Below are positions 17,191 through 26,252 of a stretch of 64,000 nucleotides of DNA, piece by piece. The DNA comes from Chryseobacterium gleum (GTDB taxonomy: Bacteria; Bacteroidota; Bacteroidia; Flavobacteriales_D; Crocinitomicaceae). The stretch covers positions 1 through 64,000 of the forward strand of contig CAMDFN010000010.1 in assembly GCA_945897565.1 (NCBI GenBank), written 5' to 3'. The stretch's first letter is position 1, and the number at the start of each line of letters is the position of its first letter. The notes under the pieces are model-generated. The model searched no databases and was not told the DNA's origin. It was given only the letters and a program-made list of their open reading frames with translations. The translations under genes were made by a program, and so were the position numbers.

Positions 17191-17250
17191 GAAAATCATT
17201 CAAAATCATTCAAAATCATTCAAAATCATTGAAAATCATTGAAATTAATC
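17191..17250. repeat. 10-bp tandem A-tract repeat upstream of the M61 gene
   Basis: Five contiguous copies of (C/G)AAAATCATT at 17191-17240, plus a sixth degenerate copy (GAAATTAATC). The period is exactly 10 bp, close to one helical turn, so the A-tracts are in phase and should bend the DNA. It lies between purT and the M61 start, both on the minus strand. Confidence 0.9.
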
Positions 17251-17256
17251 AATTAT

Positions 17257-18426
17257 TTAGTTTCCGTAATCAAGTCGAATATTGGCCGCATGGGTTTTGG
17301 CTTTTTCGACCAAATCTTCCACACTTTCGGATCCAAACGTCAAGGCGACAGCCATGCGGCGAAATGGTCGCGTAGTGGGTTTTCCGAAAATCCTCACTTC
17401 GGAATTTGGATCTTCTAGCACTTTGTCGAGCCCGAGGTAGTTCGGTGCGGATTCGCTATTTTGAGTGGCCAAAACAACAGCACTGGCGCCGTTCTGCAAT
17501 TGACAGATTTCAGCGATAGGCAAGCCGAGCACAGCGCGGGCATGGAGCTCAAATTCATTGAGGTTTTGTGTACCGGCGAGCGTGACCATTCCGGTGTCGT
17601 GCGGACGCGGAGAAAGTTCTGAAAAATAAGCACCTTCTTGTGTGATGAAAAATTCTACTCCCCAAATGCCCGCGCCTCCTAGTTCGGTAGTAACCCTGGC
17701 CGCCATATCTTGTGCTTCGGCAAGGTGTGCAGGGTCCATGGGCATAGGTTGCCAACTTTCTTGGTAATCGCCGCGTTCTTGTCGGTGGCCAATGGGCGCA
17801 CAAAACAAAGTGGGGCCTTTTTGTTGGGTAACGGTCAAAAGTGTGATTTCGTAATCAAAATTGATGAAGCCCTCAACAATCACCTCTTTCAGGTCGCCTC
17901 TAGAACCATCCATCGCATACTGCCAAGCGGTTTCGATGTCGGACTCGGATCTGATCACCGACTGACCTTTTCCCGAACTCGACATCAATGGCTTTACAAC
18001 GCAAGGGTAGCCGCAAAAGGCAACACCTTCCTGGAGCTCAGCTAAATTGGTGGCATAGCGATACGGCGCGGTGCGCACTCCTACTTCTTTTGCTGCCAAA
18101 TCCCTTATGGCCTTGCGGTTCATGGTAAAATTAGCAGCCTTAGCGCTCGGTACCACGCGGATTCCTTGCGCTTGGTATTGGTAAAATTGTTCGGTGCGGA
18201 TGGCTTCTATTTCAGGTACAATGATGTCGGGTTGGTGCTTGGCTACAACTTTATCGAGCGCTGCAGCGTCTAACATATCGATGACTTCAAATTGATCGGC
18301 CACTTGCATCGCAGGTGCTCCTGCATAACTATCGACTGCAACAACAGTTTGCCCGTAGCGCTTGGCTGCAATGACGAACTCTTTTCCGAGTTCACCTGAG
18401 CCGAGTAGGAGAATTTTGAACTTCAT
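17257..18426 (-). CDS. purT: Formate-dependent phosphoribosylglycinamide formyltransferase PurT
   Basis: ATP-grasp enzyme that makes formyl-GAR from GAR, formate and ATP, the folate-independent route in purine synthesis. 389 aa (E. coli 392). The pre-ATP-grasp domain shows [10 protein letters not shown] (about 6-15). The ATP-binding region has [14 protein letters not shown] (about 154-167), and the SPRPHDTG motif is near 280. A TACATTTG -7 element ends 4 nt before the ATG and is divergent from the VTC gene. Stand-alone; no pur cluster here, but a purine nucleoside phosphorylase gene lies 2.5 kb away. Confidence 0.95.
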   Translation of the reverse strand: MKFKILLLGSGELGKEFVIAAKRYGQTVVAVDSYAGAPAMQVADQFEVIDMLDAAALDKVVAKHQPDIIVPEIEAIRTEQFYQYQAQGIRVVPSAKAANFTMNRKAIRDLAAKEVGVRTAPYRYATNLAELQEGVAFCGYPCVVKPLMSSSGKGQSVIRSESDIETAWQYAMDGSRGDLKEVIVEGFINFDYEITLLTVTQQKGPTLFCAPIGHRQERGDYQESWQPMPMDPAHLAEAQDMAARVTTELGGAGIWGVEFFITQEGAYFSELSPRPHDTGMVTLAGTQNLNEFELHARAVLGLPIAEICQLQNGASAVVLATQNSESAPNYLGLDKVLEDPNSEVRIFGKPTTRPFRRMAVALTFGSESVEDLVEKAKTHAANIRLDYGN

Positions 18427-18430
18427 AAAG

Positions 18431-18438
18431 CAAATGTA
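18431..18438 (-). promoter_or_regulatory. -7 element of purT
   Basis: Minus-strand TACATTTG, an exact TAnnTTTG match, 4 nt from the purT start. Confidence 0.55.
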
Positions 18439-18459
18439 AGCAATCAGCTAAGAAATTGT

Positions 18460-18467
18460 TATTTTTG
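18460..18467 (+). promoter_or_regulatory. -7 element of the VTC/DUF4956 operon
   Basis: TATTTTTG matches TAnnTTTG and ends 10 nt before the ATG at 18478. It is divergent from the purT element within a 51-bp gap. Confidence 0.5.
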
Positions 18468-18477
18468 GAAAACATAG

Positions 18478-19233
18478 ATGAGTAACATTAAGACAGAAAT
18501 CGAGCAGTTTGACCCCATTGACCTCCGAGAAATGGCCGATGTCAACCTCATGAACCGCATAGACACCAAGTTTGCCTTTCGCCAAGACGACCTACTGCGT
18601 TTTCTACCAATTTTGGCGGCCGATTACCGCGCACTCAGAGTAGAAGGCACCATGTTGCCGCACTACGAAAGCCTGTATTTCGACGACGCTTCTTTCTCTT
18701 TCTTTCGAGACCACCACAACGGCAAGGCCGATCGCTATAAAGTGCGGATCCGCAAATACGTCGAGTCCAATATCTATTTTTTAGAAATCAAGCACAAAAT
18801 CAAAGGCCGGACCGACAAGCGCCGGATACTCACCAATAATTTCAATGAGCTTCAGGACGAAAAAGAACGAGATTTTTTGGGTCGCCAGCTCAACGACAAC
18901 GCAGCGCTAAAACCAACCATGTGGAATGCCTTTCAGCGCATCACCCTTGTTTCTAAAACGAGCAAAGAGCGCCTCACACTTGACTTCAATATCAACTTTC
19001 ACATGGGCGACGTCAAACGCGATTTCAATCAATTGGTTATAGCCGAACTCAAACAAGAATCCCTAGACCGCAGTGCTCCATTTTATCAACTCATGAAAAA
19101 AGAACGCATTCGGCCTTACCGACTTTCTAAGTACTGCATAGGCAGTGTAGAAATCTACGGTGAAGAAGTACTCAAATTCAACCGCTTCAAGAAGAAGCTT
19201 CTCTTTCTAAATAAAATCAACCATGCTAACTGA
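18478..19233 (+). CDS. VTC-domain protein (predicted polyphosphate polymerase)
   Basis: 251 aa covering one VTC domain, the catalytic tunnel fold of yeast Vtc4 that builds polyphosphate from ATP. Typical features are MNRIDTKF (about 21-28), YFDDASFSFFRDHHNGKADRYKVRIRK-type phosphate-binding basic residues (about 63-89), FLEIKHK with RTDKRR, the later ELKQE acidic pair, and SKYCIGS near the end. No transmembrane segment. It overlaps the DUF4956 membrane-protein gene by 11 nt; such pairs recur in bacteria and suggest a membrane-coupled polyphosphate synthase unrelated to Ppk. Activity is inferred from family only. Confidence 0.87.
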   Translation: MSNIKTEIEQFDPIDLREMADVNLMNRIDTKFAFRQDDLLRFLPILAADYRALRVEGTMLPHYESLYFDDASFSFFRDHHNGKADRYKVRIRKYVESNIYFLEIKHKIKGRTDKRRILTNNFNELQDEKERDFLGRQLNDNAALKPTMWNAFQRITLVSKTSKERLTLDFNINFHMGDVKRDFNQLVIAELKQESLDRSAPFYQLMKKERIRPYRLSKYCIGSVEIYGEEVLKFNRFKKKLLFLNKINHAN

Positions 19234-19894
19234 CCTATTTTTACTGCTCCCCCTCAAAAAAGCCATCTCACCCAACACCATCACTTGGTTCAGTGAAGAT
19301 TTCTACGGACTTCTGCTGCGCTTGAGCATGAACCTCTTCTTTTTGACAATCCTGATTCGTGTGCTTTACTATTCCAAAACACGACGCAAAGATTATCTTT
19401 TCACTTATTATTTGATTGGTACAATCACCTTTTTCTTGTGCTTTGGCCTCATGCAAATGGATATCGACACCGGAATGGGCTTGGGTCTTTTTGCAATTTT
19501 CGGCATCATCCGCTACCGTACAGATGCCATTGAAATCAAAGAAATGACTTACCTGTTTATGGTCATTGGCATTAGTGTTGTCAATGCTTTGGCCTCTAAT
19601 GAACTGAGTATTTCTGAAGTGGGCGTCATCAACGTCACCGTTGTATTGCTGACTTATTTGCTCGAAAATGTCTGGCTGATGAAGCACGAAACCCGCAAAA
19701 CCATCAACTACGAGCGCATTGACCTCATCAAGTCAGAAAATCACGACCTACTCAAAGTGGACCTCGAAAAACGTACTGGCTTGACCATCAACCGTGTCGA
19801 AGTGGGCAAAATTGACTTTTTGAACGACACGGCTTTAGTGCGCATCTATTATTACGCAGACGAACAAGAATTTTCTGACTACCACGTTCAGTAA
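19223..19894 (+). CDS. DUF4956 membrane protein, partner of VTC-domain protein
   Basis: 223 aa. An N-terminal segment precedes about four transmembrane helices (about 30-155), including the conserved loop GLGLFAIFGIIRYRTDAIEIKEMTYLF-type (about 90-117), then a cytoplasmic C-terminal alpha/beta domain (about 165-223). DUF4956 is repeatedly found next to VTC-domain genes; a polyphosphate translocation or membrane-anchoring role is plausible but unproven. Start overlaps the VTC gene by 11 nt; the stop is one base before lpxK. Confidence 0.85.
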   Translation: MLTDLFLLLPLKKAISPNTITWFSEDFYGLLLRLSMNLFFLTILIRVLYYSKTRRKDYLFTYYLIGTITFFLCFGLMQMDIDTGMGLGLFAIFGIIRYRTDAIEIKEMTYLFMVIGISVVNALASNELSISEVGVINVTVVLLTYLLENVWLMKHETRKTINYERIDLIKSENHDLLKVDLEKRTGLTINRVEVGKIDFLNDTALVRIYYYADEQEFSDYHVQ

Positions 19895-19895
19895 A

Positions 19896-20912
19896 ATGCG
19901 CAGGCTGGCGCTATATCCATTTGCGCTGATCTATGGCGCAGTCATTTGGTTGCGCAACCGCTGCTTTGACCTGCAAATTTTTCGAACCCAAGCCATTCCC
20001 GGAAAATCCATTTGCATTGGAAATATTTCCGCAGGCGGAACCGGAAAATCTCCACATGTCGCCTTTCTGATCGCGCAACTTACCGCGCAATTCCAACTCC
20101 AAGTATTGAGCCGTGGCTACGGCAGAAAAACATCCGGATTCATCATGGTTGATGCAGCAAAAACGCCACAAGATGTGGGTGATGAATCTTGTATGTTGTA
20201 TGCACAATTCAAAAATCAGGCACAATTTGCCGTTTGTGAAAACCGAAATTACGGCATTCAAAGACTCAGAAGCGAAAAACCTACATCCCTGATTCTATTA
20301 GACGACGCCTTTCAACACCGCTGGGTAAGGGCTGGATTGAATATCGTTCTCACAACTTTTGACCAACCTATTCACAAAGATGCGCTCTTGCCGGCAGGCC
20401 TTTTGCGCGAACCCGCAAGCGGTCTAAGACGAGCAAATGCACTTATCGTTACCAAATGCCCGCCATTTGACACTTTTGACCCAATTGCATTTTATAAACA
20501 TTACGAAAAGTGGCGCCTTCCTGTGTTTTTTTCTAGATATGTCTACCGACCACTCACTTGTCTTACCCAAGCAGTAGCCGATATTCAGGACGTTTTGATA
20601 GTCAGTGCAATTGCCAAACCAAGTTATCTAGACGACGCCTTCAAACAAAATGTGCGCATACAACATATCAGCTATTCAGACCACCACGCCTATACACAAG
20701 CAAATGTGAACGAAATACATCAATTTTTTGATACCTTTGCAACAGCAAATTCTGCAATTGTGACAACCGCCAAAGATTGGGTCAAAATTCAATCTTTATT
20801 GCGTCCAGAAGACCAACAAAAGTACCCCTGGTACTTATTAACTTTTGAGCTCGAGTGGTTGGATCAACCTGCATTTAATCAATTTATTAGCGCTTATGTT
20901 GTCTCAAATTAA
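19896..20912 (+). CDS. lpxK: Tetraacyldisaccharide 4'-kinase LpxK
   Basis: Phosphorylates the 4' position of the lipid A disaccharide precursor at the inner membrane. 338 aa, normal. An N-terminal hydrophobic segment with basic flank (about 5-20) is followed by the Walker-type motif GNISAGGTGKSP (about 42-53), LSRGYGRK, and LLDDAFQHR, the usual LpxK acid motif. It is one of five lipid A genes in the window. Separated from DUF4956 by a single base and overlapping the downstream phosphorylase by 17 nt. Confidence 0.95.
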   Translation: MRRLALYPFALIYGAVIWLRNRCFDLQIFRTQAIPGKSICIGNISAGGTGKSPHVAFLIAQLTAQFQLQVLSRGYGRKTSGFIMVDAAKTPQDVGDESCMLYAQFKNQAQFAVCENRNYGIQRLRSEKPTSLILLDDAFQHRWVRAGLNIVLTTFDQPIHKDALLPAGLLREPASGLRRANALIVTKCPPFDTFDPIAFYKHYEKWRLPVFFSRYVYRPLTCLTQAVADIQDVLIVSAIAKPSYLDDAFKQNVRIQHISYSDHHAYTQANVNEIHQFFDTFATANSAIVTTAKDWVKIQSLLRPEDQQKYPWYLLTFELEWLDQPAFNQFISAYVVSN

Positions 20913-21708
20913 AGAAAGTACCGCCTTCATCCAAAGTAAGACTAATATTGTACCCAGTATTGGTATCATTTTAGGCACTGGCTTAGGCGGATTGGTCAAG
21001 GAAATTGAAATCATCGACGAAATCAACTACGAAGACATCCCAAACTTCCCGGTTTCTACAGTAGAGAGCCATTCCGGCAAACTCATTTTTGGCCGCATTG
21101 GTGGCAAAATGGTTGTGGCCATGCAAGGTCGCTTTCATTACTATGAAGGCTATTCTCTCCAACAAGTGACCTTTCCGGTGCGCGTCATGAAACTACTCGG
21201 CATAGAGCGCCTTTTTGTGAGCAACGCATCAGGTGGCGTCAATCCTGATTTTGAAGTAGGTGAAATCATGATCATGAACGATCACATTAATTTGTTTCCG
21301 GGCAACCCCTTGATCGGAAAAAACATCGACGAACTTGGGCCTCGTTTTCCAGACATGAGTGACCCCTACGACCAACAAATGATTGACAAAGCCGTCGATA
21401 TTGCAAAAGATTTAGGCATTCGCGTTGCTGTTGGTTGTTATGCCGGGCTTACCGGCCCGACACTAGAAACACCATCGGAATACAAATACGTGCGCACCAT
21501 TGGTGCCGATGCCGTCGGGATGTCTACCGTACCAGAAGTTATTGTTGCGCGACACATGAGCATTCCATGTTTTGCAATCTCCATCATCACCGACCTAGGT
21601 GTGCCTGGCAAAATCAAAAAAGTAAGCGTCCAAGATGTCATTGAAGTGGCAAGCCGTCAAGAGCCCAAAATGACACAAATCATGAAAGAACTCATTTCCA
21701 GCATCTAA
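20896..21708 (+). CDS. Purine nucleoside phosphorylase (class I, PNP/MTAP family)
   Basis: Phosphorolyses inosine and guanosine to free base plus ribose-1-phosphate for purine salvage. 270 aa from the ATG at 20896, whose N-terminus LSQIKESTAFIQ fits the family; an earlier in-frame extension inside lpxK is unlikely. Motifs: GTGLGGL (phosphate loop), ESHSGKL, GRFHYYEGY, ASGGVN, GMSTVPE and ISIITDLG. The trimeric class I type (PunA/DeoD2-like) is indicated, not hexameric DeoD. Overlaps lpxK by 17 nt, suggesting coupling. Confidence 0.94.
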   Translation: MLSQIKESTAFIQSKTNIVPSIGIILGTGLGGLVKEIEIIDEINYEDIPNFPVSTVESHSGKLIFGRIGGKMVVAMQGRFHYYEGYSLQQVTFPVRVMKLLGIERLFVSNASGGVNPDFEVGEIMIMNDHINLFPGNPLIGKNIDELGPRFPDMSDPYDQQMIDKAVDIAKDLGIRVAVGCYAGLTGPTLETPSEYKYVRTIGADAVGMSTVPEVIVARHMSIPCFAISIITDLGVPGKIKKVSVQDVIEVASRQEPKMTQIMKELISSI

Positions 21709-21723
21709 AACTACATCCACAGC

Positions 21724-23178
21724 ATGGAACAAACGCTTAGAGATCGTTACGAGGTGGTCATCGGACTTGAAGTCCATGCCCAACTCCTGACAAATACAAA
21801 GGCCTATTCTTCAGACCTCAACGCCTACGGATCCGCGCCTAACACCAACATTAGTGCCATCACGCTTGGGCACCCAGGCACCCTTCCCGTCATGAACCGC
21901 AAAACCATTGACTTTGCCATCAGACTCGGGCTCGCTTGCGGCTGCAACATAGCTCCCCAACAATATTTTGCGCGCAAAAACTACTTTTATCCTGACCTAC
22001 CAAAAGGTTATCAAATCACCCAAGATACCACCCCTATTTGTACTGGAGGCCAAATCCTGATCCGCACCGAAGACAGCACTCAAAAAATCATAGGCATTAC
22101 GCGCATCCATATGGAGGAAGATGCTGGCAAAAGTATCCACGACGTCGATGTCTACGACACACTCGTGGACCTCAACCGCGCAGGCACTCCCCTACTAGAA
22201 ATCGTTTCTGAACCTGATTTGCGCTCGTCTGCAGAAGCCTATAATTACCTCACAGAAGTACGTAAATTATTGCGTTACCTCGATATCTGCGATGGCAATA
22301 TGGAAGAAGGTTCTATGCGCTGCGATGCCAATGTTTCTGTACGCCTTGTCGGAGCCATCGATTTCGGAACCAAAGTAGAGGTCAAGAACATGAACTCCAT
22401 TCGCAATGTGCAACGCGCCATTGAATTTGAAATCACACGCCAAATTGAAGCGCTAGAAAACGGCGAAGCACTGACACAAGAAACCCGTGCCTTCGATGCC
22501 CTAAAAGGCATTACTATTTCCATGCGTACCAAAGAGGCGGCCAACGACTACCGCTACTTTCCAGAACCCGACCTCCCTCCTATAACAGTGAGCACTGCCC
22601 AAATTGCGGATATCGCCAAAGAAATGCCGGCATTGCCAAACGCACTTTTTGAACGCTATACCAAAATATATGGGCTCAGTGACTACGACGCCTACAATAT
22701 CACTGATCAAAAAGGTTTGGCCCTTTATTATGAAGAACTCATTAGTGCCACCAAAAATTACAAAGCCGCAGCCAATTGGCTGATGGGCGATATCAAATCT
22801 TACCTCAATGAGCAAGGTGTAGATATCTCTGCTTTTCCAATTGCAGCAAAGCGCATCGCCGCCTTGATTGAACTCATTGACCAAGGCAAGATATCCAATT
22901 CAATTGCAGCGCAAAGATTGTTTCCAGCCCTATTTGAAAATACTGAAACCCCGCTTGAAATTGCAGAAAGGCTCAACCTCATCCAAAGTTCAGATAGTTC
23001 AGTCATTGAAGGCTTCATTGCGCAAGTGATTGCACAAAATACGGCTGAAGTAGAACGCTACAGAAGCGGCGAAAAACAACTGATTGGATTTTTCATGGGG
23101 CAACTCATGAAAGTTTCTGGAGGTAAAGCCGACCCGAAAGCAGCAAACGGGCTACTCAGACAACAACTCGAAAGCTAA
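21724..23178 (+). CDS. gatB: Aspartyl/glutamyl-tRNA amidotransferase subunit B
   Basis: Kinase/transamidase subunit of GatCAB, which turns Glu-tRNA(Gln) (and Asp-tRNA(Asn)) into the amidated form. 484 aa, normal. The N-terminal catalytic cradle has GLEVHAQL (about 15-22), KNYFYPDLPKGYQITQ-type core (about 86-101), DLNRAGTPLLEIVSEPD and MRCDANVS; the C-terminal YqeY-like tail (about 340-484) binds tRNA. GatA and GatC are not in the window. Its stop shares one base (TAATG) with the next start. The tandem tRNA-Glu genes in this window would supply Glu-tRNA metabolism. Confidence 0.97.
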   Translation: MEQTLRDRYEVVIGLEVHAQLLTNTKAYSSDLNAYGSAPNTNISAITLGHPGTLPVMNRKTIDFAIRLGLACGCNIAPQQYFARKNYFYPDLPKGYQITQDTTPICTGGQILIRTEDSTQKIIGITRIHMEEDAGKSIHDVDVYDTLVDLNRAGTPLLEIVSEPDLRSSAEAYNYLTEVRKLLRYLDICDGNMEEGSMRCDANVSVRLVGAIDFGTKVEVKNMNSIRNVQRAIEFEITRQIEALENGEALTQETRAFDALKGITISMRTKEAANDYRYFPEPDLPPITVSTAQIADIAKEMPALPNALFERYTKIYGLSDYDAYNITDQKGLALYYEELISATKNYKAAANWLMGDIKSYLNEQGVDISAFPIAAKRIAALIELIDQGKISNSIAAQRLFPALFENTETPLEIAERLNLIQSSDSSVIEGFIAQVIAQNTAEVERYRSGEKQLIGFFMGQLMKVSGGKADPKAANGLLRQQLES

Positions 23179-24365
23179 TGTCGTTCTTGAAATCCAATAT
23201 AAAAATTGTTTGGATTCTTCTCCTTGTGGCTGCTGGAGGCCTCTTCTTGTGGTATATCAATCGCTCTGAACTCGAAAAAAACGGACTCGAAGAAAATCTA
23301 TTTATCAGCGGGCAAATTCAAGGAGCCGGTGGTTTACAACTTTTTTTAGAAGCACCTAGTGACCGTGGCGTCATTTCCGTTGCACAAACAGAAATAGCCG
23401 AAGATGGTTCATTTGAACTTCCGGCCAATATTCCAGGGCTAGGGTTATACAACTTGCGCATTTCAGACTTAAACGGCAGTACCCTCTGGCTACCCTTGCA
23501 ACCCTCTGACAAAATTTCGCTGCGCTGTGAGCTAACTAATTTCAGTTTCAAACCCGGGCTAAGTGGTGTCAAATGGGCAGCAACTTATGCTGAACTCATG
23601 CAGCAAACCAAACGTTTTGAATCCATTCAAAATGAATTGCAACAAAACCCGCTCAAGTTAGACCAAGACGCCGTCGCGGCTGCTTATACAGCTGCTAAAT
23701 CTAGTTACGAAGCCTTTTGTGTGCAGGCCATCAACAGAGATTTGAGTAGCCCAGTGAATATCATGCTGAGCATGAATTTACTGCCCACCACAGGTTTTGA
23801 GGATTGGAATGCGGCACACCTGCAAACACTTGAAAAATTAAGCCAAGCCTTTGCACAGCGCTATGCTAGCCAAGCCGCAAGTCAGAATATGCAAGCGCAA
23901 TGCGCCCAAATTGAAGATGCCTTTTTTGCCTACACGCAAATGACCAACGGCAGTATGGCTGCACCAGAAATTACACTACCAGACCCCTCGGGCCAAATAC
24001 GTTCCTTGAGTTCTTTAAAGGGCAAATACGTCTTGATTGATTTCTGGGCTTCTTGGTGCGGCCCCTGCAAAAGCGAAATGCCAAATGTCATTGCCGCCTA
24101 TAACAAATATAAAAATCAAGGTTTCACTATTTTTAGCGTTTCTTTAGATGAAGACAAAGCCAAATGGCAAGCCGCTATCAAATCTTGGGGCATGACCTGG
24201 CCCGATCATAGCAGCGATCTCAATGGTTGGAAATCCAACCTACCTCAACTCTATCAATTTGACGGCATTCCATACACAGTTTTGGTCAATCCAGAAGGTA
24301 AAATAATTGGAACCAACCTCAGAGGTCAAAAACTGAAAGATAAACTCGCCACCTTATTTAATTGA
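23178..24365 (+). CDS. TlpA-like thioredoxin with DUF4369-type N-terminus (copy 1)
   Basis: 395 aa, anchored by one N-terminal transmembrane helix (about 9-27). A DUF4369-like beta domain (about 40-130) and a helical linker precede an AhpC/TSA-type thioredoxin domain (about 255-395) with active site WCGPC (Cys294, Cys297). Probably a periplasmic disulfide reductase for cytochrome c or other thiol proteins. No partner is adjacent. Copy 2 follows after one base and is clearly a tandem paralogue (shared LIDFWASWCGPC/LLDFWASWCGPC core and WP[D/N]HxSDLxGWKS). Confidence 0.88.
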   Translation: MSFLKSNIKIVWILLLVAAGGLFLWYINRSELEKNGLEENLFISGQIQGAGGLQLFLEAPSDRGVISVAQTEIAEDGSFELPANIPGLGLYNLRISDLNGSTLWLPLQPSDKISLRCELTNFSFKPGLSGVKWAATYAELMQQTKRFESIQNELQQNPLKLDQDAVAAAYTAAKSSYEAFCVQAINRDLSSPVNIMLSMNLLPTTGFEDWNAAHLQTLEKLSQAFAQRYASQAASQNMQAQCAQIEDAFFAYTQMTNGSMAAPEITLPDPSGQIRSLSSLKGKYVLIDFWASWCGPCKSEMPNVIAAYNKYKNQGFTIFSVSLDEDKAKWQAAIKSWGMTWPDHSSDLNGWKSNLPQLYQFDGIPYTVLVNPEGKIIGTNLRGQKLKDKLATLFN

Positions 24366-24366
24366 T

Positions 24367-25473
24367 ATGAAATCCATTTGCTCATTCTTACTGCTTTTTC
24401 CGCTCCTTTGCTTTGGTCAAGGACAGCCTTTTCAAATTAGTGGGCAAATTTTTTCGAGCGGCGCAGATTCCGTTTACTTATCGCAGCAATTCGGGACTAC
24501 ATTTAAAGATTATTACGCCAGTCCGATCTCTGCCAAAGGAAATTTCGAGCTCAAAGGCAGCCTTGCGGGGCCAGACTACTATATTTTGCGCGTGGGCCAA
24601 AACAACCTCAACCTCGTTATCCGAGACAGCACCCCTATTCAAATCTTTGGCGACGGCCGCAATCTGCTTCAATTTTGCAATTTTGTCAATTCCGAAGAGT
24701 CGCGCCAAATGCACGAATATGTTGTGCTCAATGCCAATTGGCGCGCCAAAGCAGATTCTGCCTTGGCTGCCATCAAAACAGACCCAACCAAAGAGGCAGA
24801 TATCAACAGTTACATGACCCAAGCTTATAGTCAGTTTCAGACTGCACTCCAAAGTTATGTCGCGATGTATGCCAACTCAGCAGCACTCATCTTGCCCCTG
24901 AGCAGCATCCAACCCGATCAAGATTTTGCATCTTATGAAAAATTGATTATTCCACTTTATCAGAGCTTTAGTCAAAGTGCTATTTTACAAAACCTTTATA
25001 AAAATTTCTTGTCGGAGAAACAAGCAAGAGATGCAGCTAATCCATTTGCAAAAGGAAAAACTGTGCCTGATTTTGAAGAATTGCGCACAGATGGCAAAAA
25101 GAAAATGAAACTTTCTGACCTAAAGGGTCAGGTTGTACTACTGGACTTCTGGGCTTCGTGGTGTGGCCCCTGCCGGGCAGAAAACCCAAATGTTGTTCAG
25201 AACTACCAAAAATATAAAGACGCTGGTTTTACGGTCATGAGTGTTTCCCTTGACTCCAACAAAGACAAATGGTTAGCCGCCATTGAGGCAGATCAATTAG
25301 TTTGGCCAAACCACGTCAGTGACCTCGGTGGTTGGAAAAGTAAAGTTGCCGTCCTATACGGCGTTCAATCTATCCCCTTTACGGTTTTGCTAGACAAAGA
25401 AGGCCGTGTAATTGCGACCAACTTGAGAGGTGCTGCGCTCGAACAAACCCTGGAACAAATTTTTGGTTTTTGA
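24367..25473 (+). CDS. TlpA-like thioredoxin with DUF4369-type N-terminus (copy 2)
   Basis: 368 aa with a cleavable signal peptide (about 1-17, ending CFGQG) instead of the membrane anchor of copy 1. N-terminal DUF4369-like domain (about 20-110), linker, then thioredoxin domain (about 230-368) with WCGPC at Cys266 and Cys269. Soluble or periplasmic disulfide reductase is likely. The two copies differ mostly in N-terminal targeting and linker, which hints at division of labour. Its stop shares one base with the lpxH start (TGATG). Confidence 0.88.
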   Translation: MKSICSFLLLFPLLCFGQGQPFQISGQIFSSGADSVYLSQQFGTTFKDYYASPISAKGNFELKGSLAGPDYYILRVGQNNLNLVIRDSTPIQIFGDGRNLLQFCNFVNSEESRQMHEYVVLNANWRAKADSALAAIKTDPTKEADINSYMTQAYSQFQTALQSYVAMYANSAALILPLSSIQPDQDFASYEKLIIPLYQSFSQSAILQNLYKNFLSEKQARDAANPFAKGKTVPDFEELRTDGKKKMKLSDLKGQVVLLDFWASWCGPCRAENPNVVQNYQKYKDAGFTVMSVSLDSNKDKWLAAIEADQLVWPNHVSDLGGWKSKVAVLYGVQSIPFTVLLDKEGRVIATNLRGAALEQTLEQIFGF

Positions 25474-26252
25474 TGACTGAGCAGCAGAAATACCTCTACT
25501 TTGCCTCCGACCTGCATTTAGGCGCTCCTAATGCACAAAAAAGTGCCGTTCGTGAAAAGGCATTCATCAATTGGCTAGATGACATCAAACCCACTGCCAA
25601 GGCCATTTATCTTTTGGGCGACGTCTTTGACTTTTGGTTTGAGTACAAAACGGTTGTGCCTAAAGGCTACACAAGACTTCTTGGCAAAATCGCCGAACTT
25701 TCAGATGCTGGTATAGAAATTCATTATTTCAAAGGCAACCACGATATGTGGGTGTTTGATTATTTTCAAAAAGAACTAGGACTCACGCTGCATAGCGATG
25801 CGCATACCTTTACCTATGCAGGCAAGCAATTTTATTTGCACCACGGCGACGGCCTAGGCCCAGGAGACTACAAATACAAAGTGCTCAAACGCTTCTTTCG
25901 AAGTGCCTTGTGCCAATGGCTATTTGCCAGACTACATCCCAACTTTGGCATTGGTTTGGCGAGCTTTTTATCGCGCAGAAGCCGAGCAAATGGCGGTGCT
26001 AAAGACGCTACATACAATGGTCCGCAAACAGAATGGCTATTTCAATACGTTCAAGAATTGGCCCAAAAACAAGACCACGACTACTATCTTTTTGGCCATC
26101 GCCACCTGCCCCTTCACTTGAAGCACGGAAATGCGCTTTATATCAATACCGGGGACTGGTTGCAGTACCGCACATTTGCCCGTTTTGACACCGAAACATT
26201 GGAGCTCTTTACATGGTCAGACAACCAAGCGATACCCTACCATGGCAACTGA
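25473..26252 (+). CDS. lpxH: UDP-2,3-diacylglucosamine diphosphatase, LpxH-like
   Basis: Calcineurin-like metallophosphatase that hydrolyses UDP-diacylglucosamine to lipid X. 259 aa from the ATG at 25473 (an upstream TTG in frame is not needed). All metal motifs are present: SDLHLG (about 11-16), GDVFDFW, GNHDMW, HHGDG and FGHRHLP. Bacteroidota proteins of this form could also be LpxG/LpxI functional replacements, but motif order fits LpxH. Overlaps tsaE by 11 nt. With lpxA, C, D and K it completes much of the lipid A pathway within the window. Confidence 0.9.
   Translation: MTEQQKYLYFASDLHLGAPNAQKSAVREKAFINWLDDIKPTAKAIYLLGDVFDFWFEYKTVVPKGYTRLLGKIAELSDAGIEIHYFKGNHDMWVFDYFQKELGLTLHSDAHTFTYAGKQFYLHHGDGLGPGDYKYKVLKRFFRSALCQWLFARLHPNFGIGLASFLSRRSRANGGAKDATYNGPQTEWLFQYVQELAQKQDHDYYLFGHRHLPLHLKHGNALYINTGDWLQYRTFARFDTETLELFTWSDNQAIPYHGN

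Noticed and set aside
17191-17250. A CRISPR-like array
   Set aside because: Units are 10 bp and contiguous, with no spacers and no cas genes.
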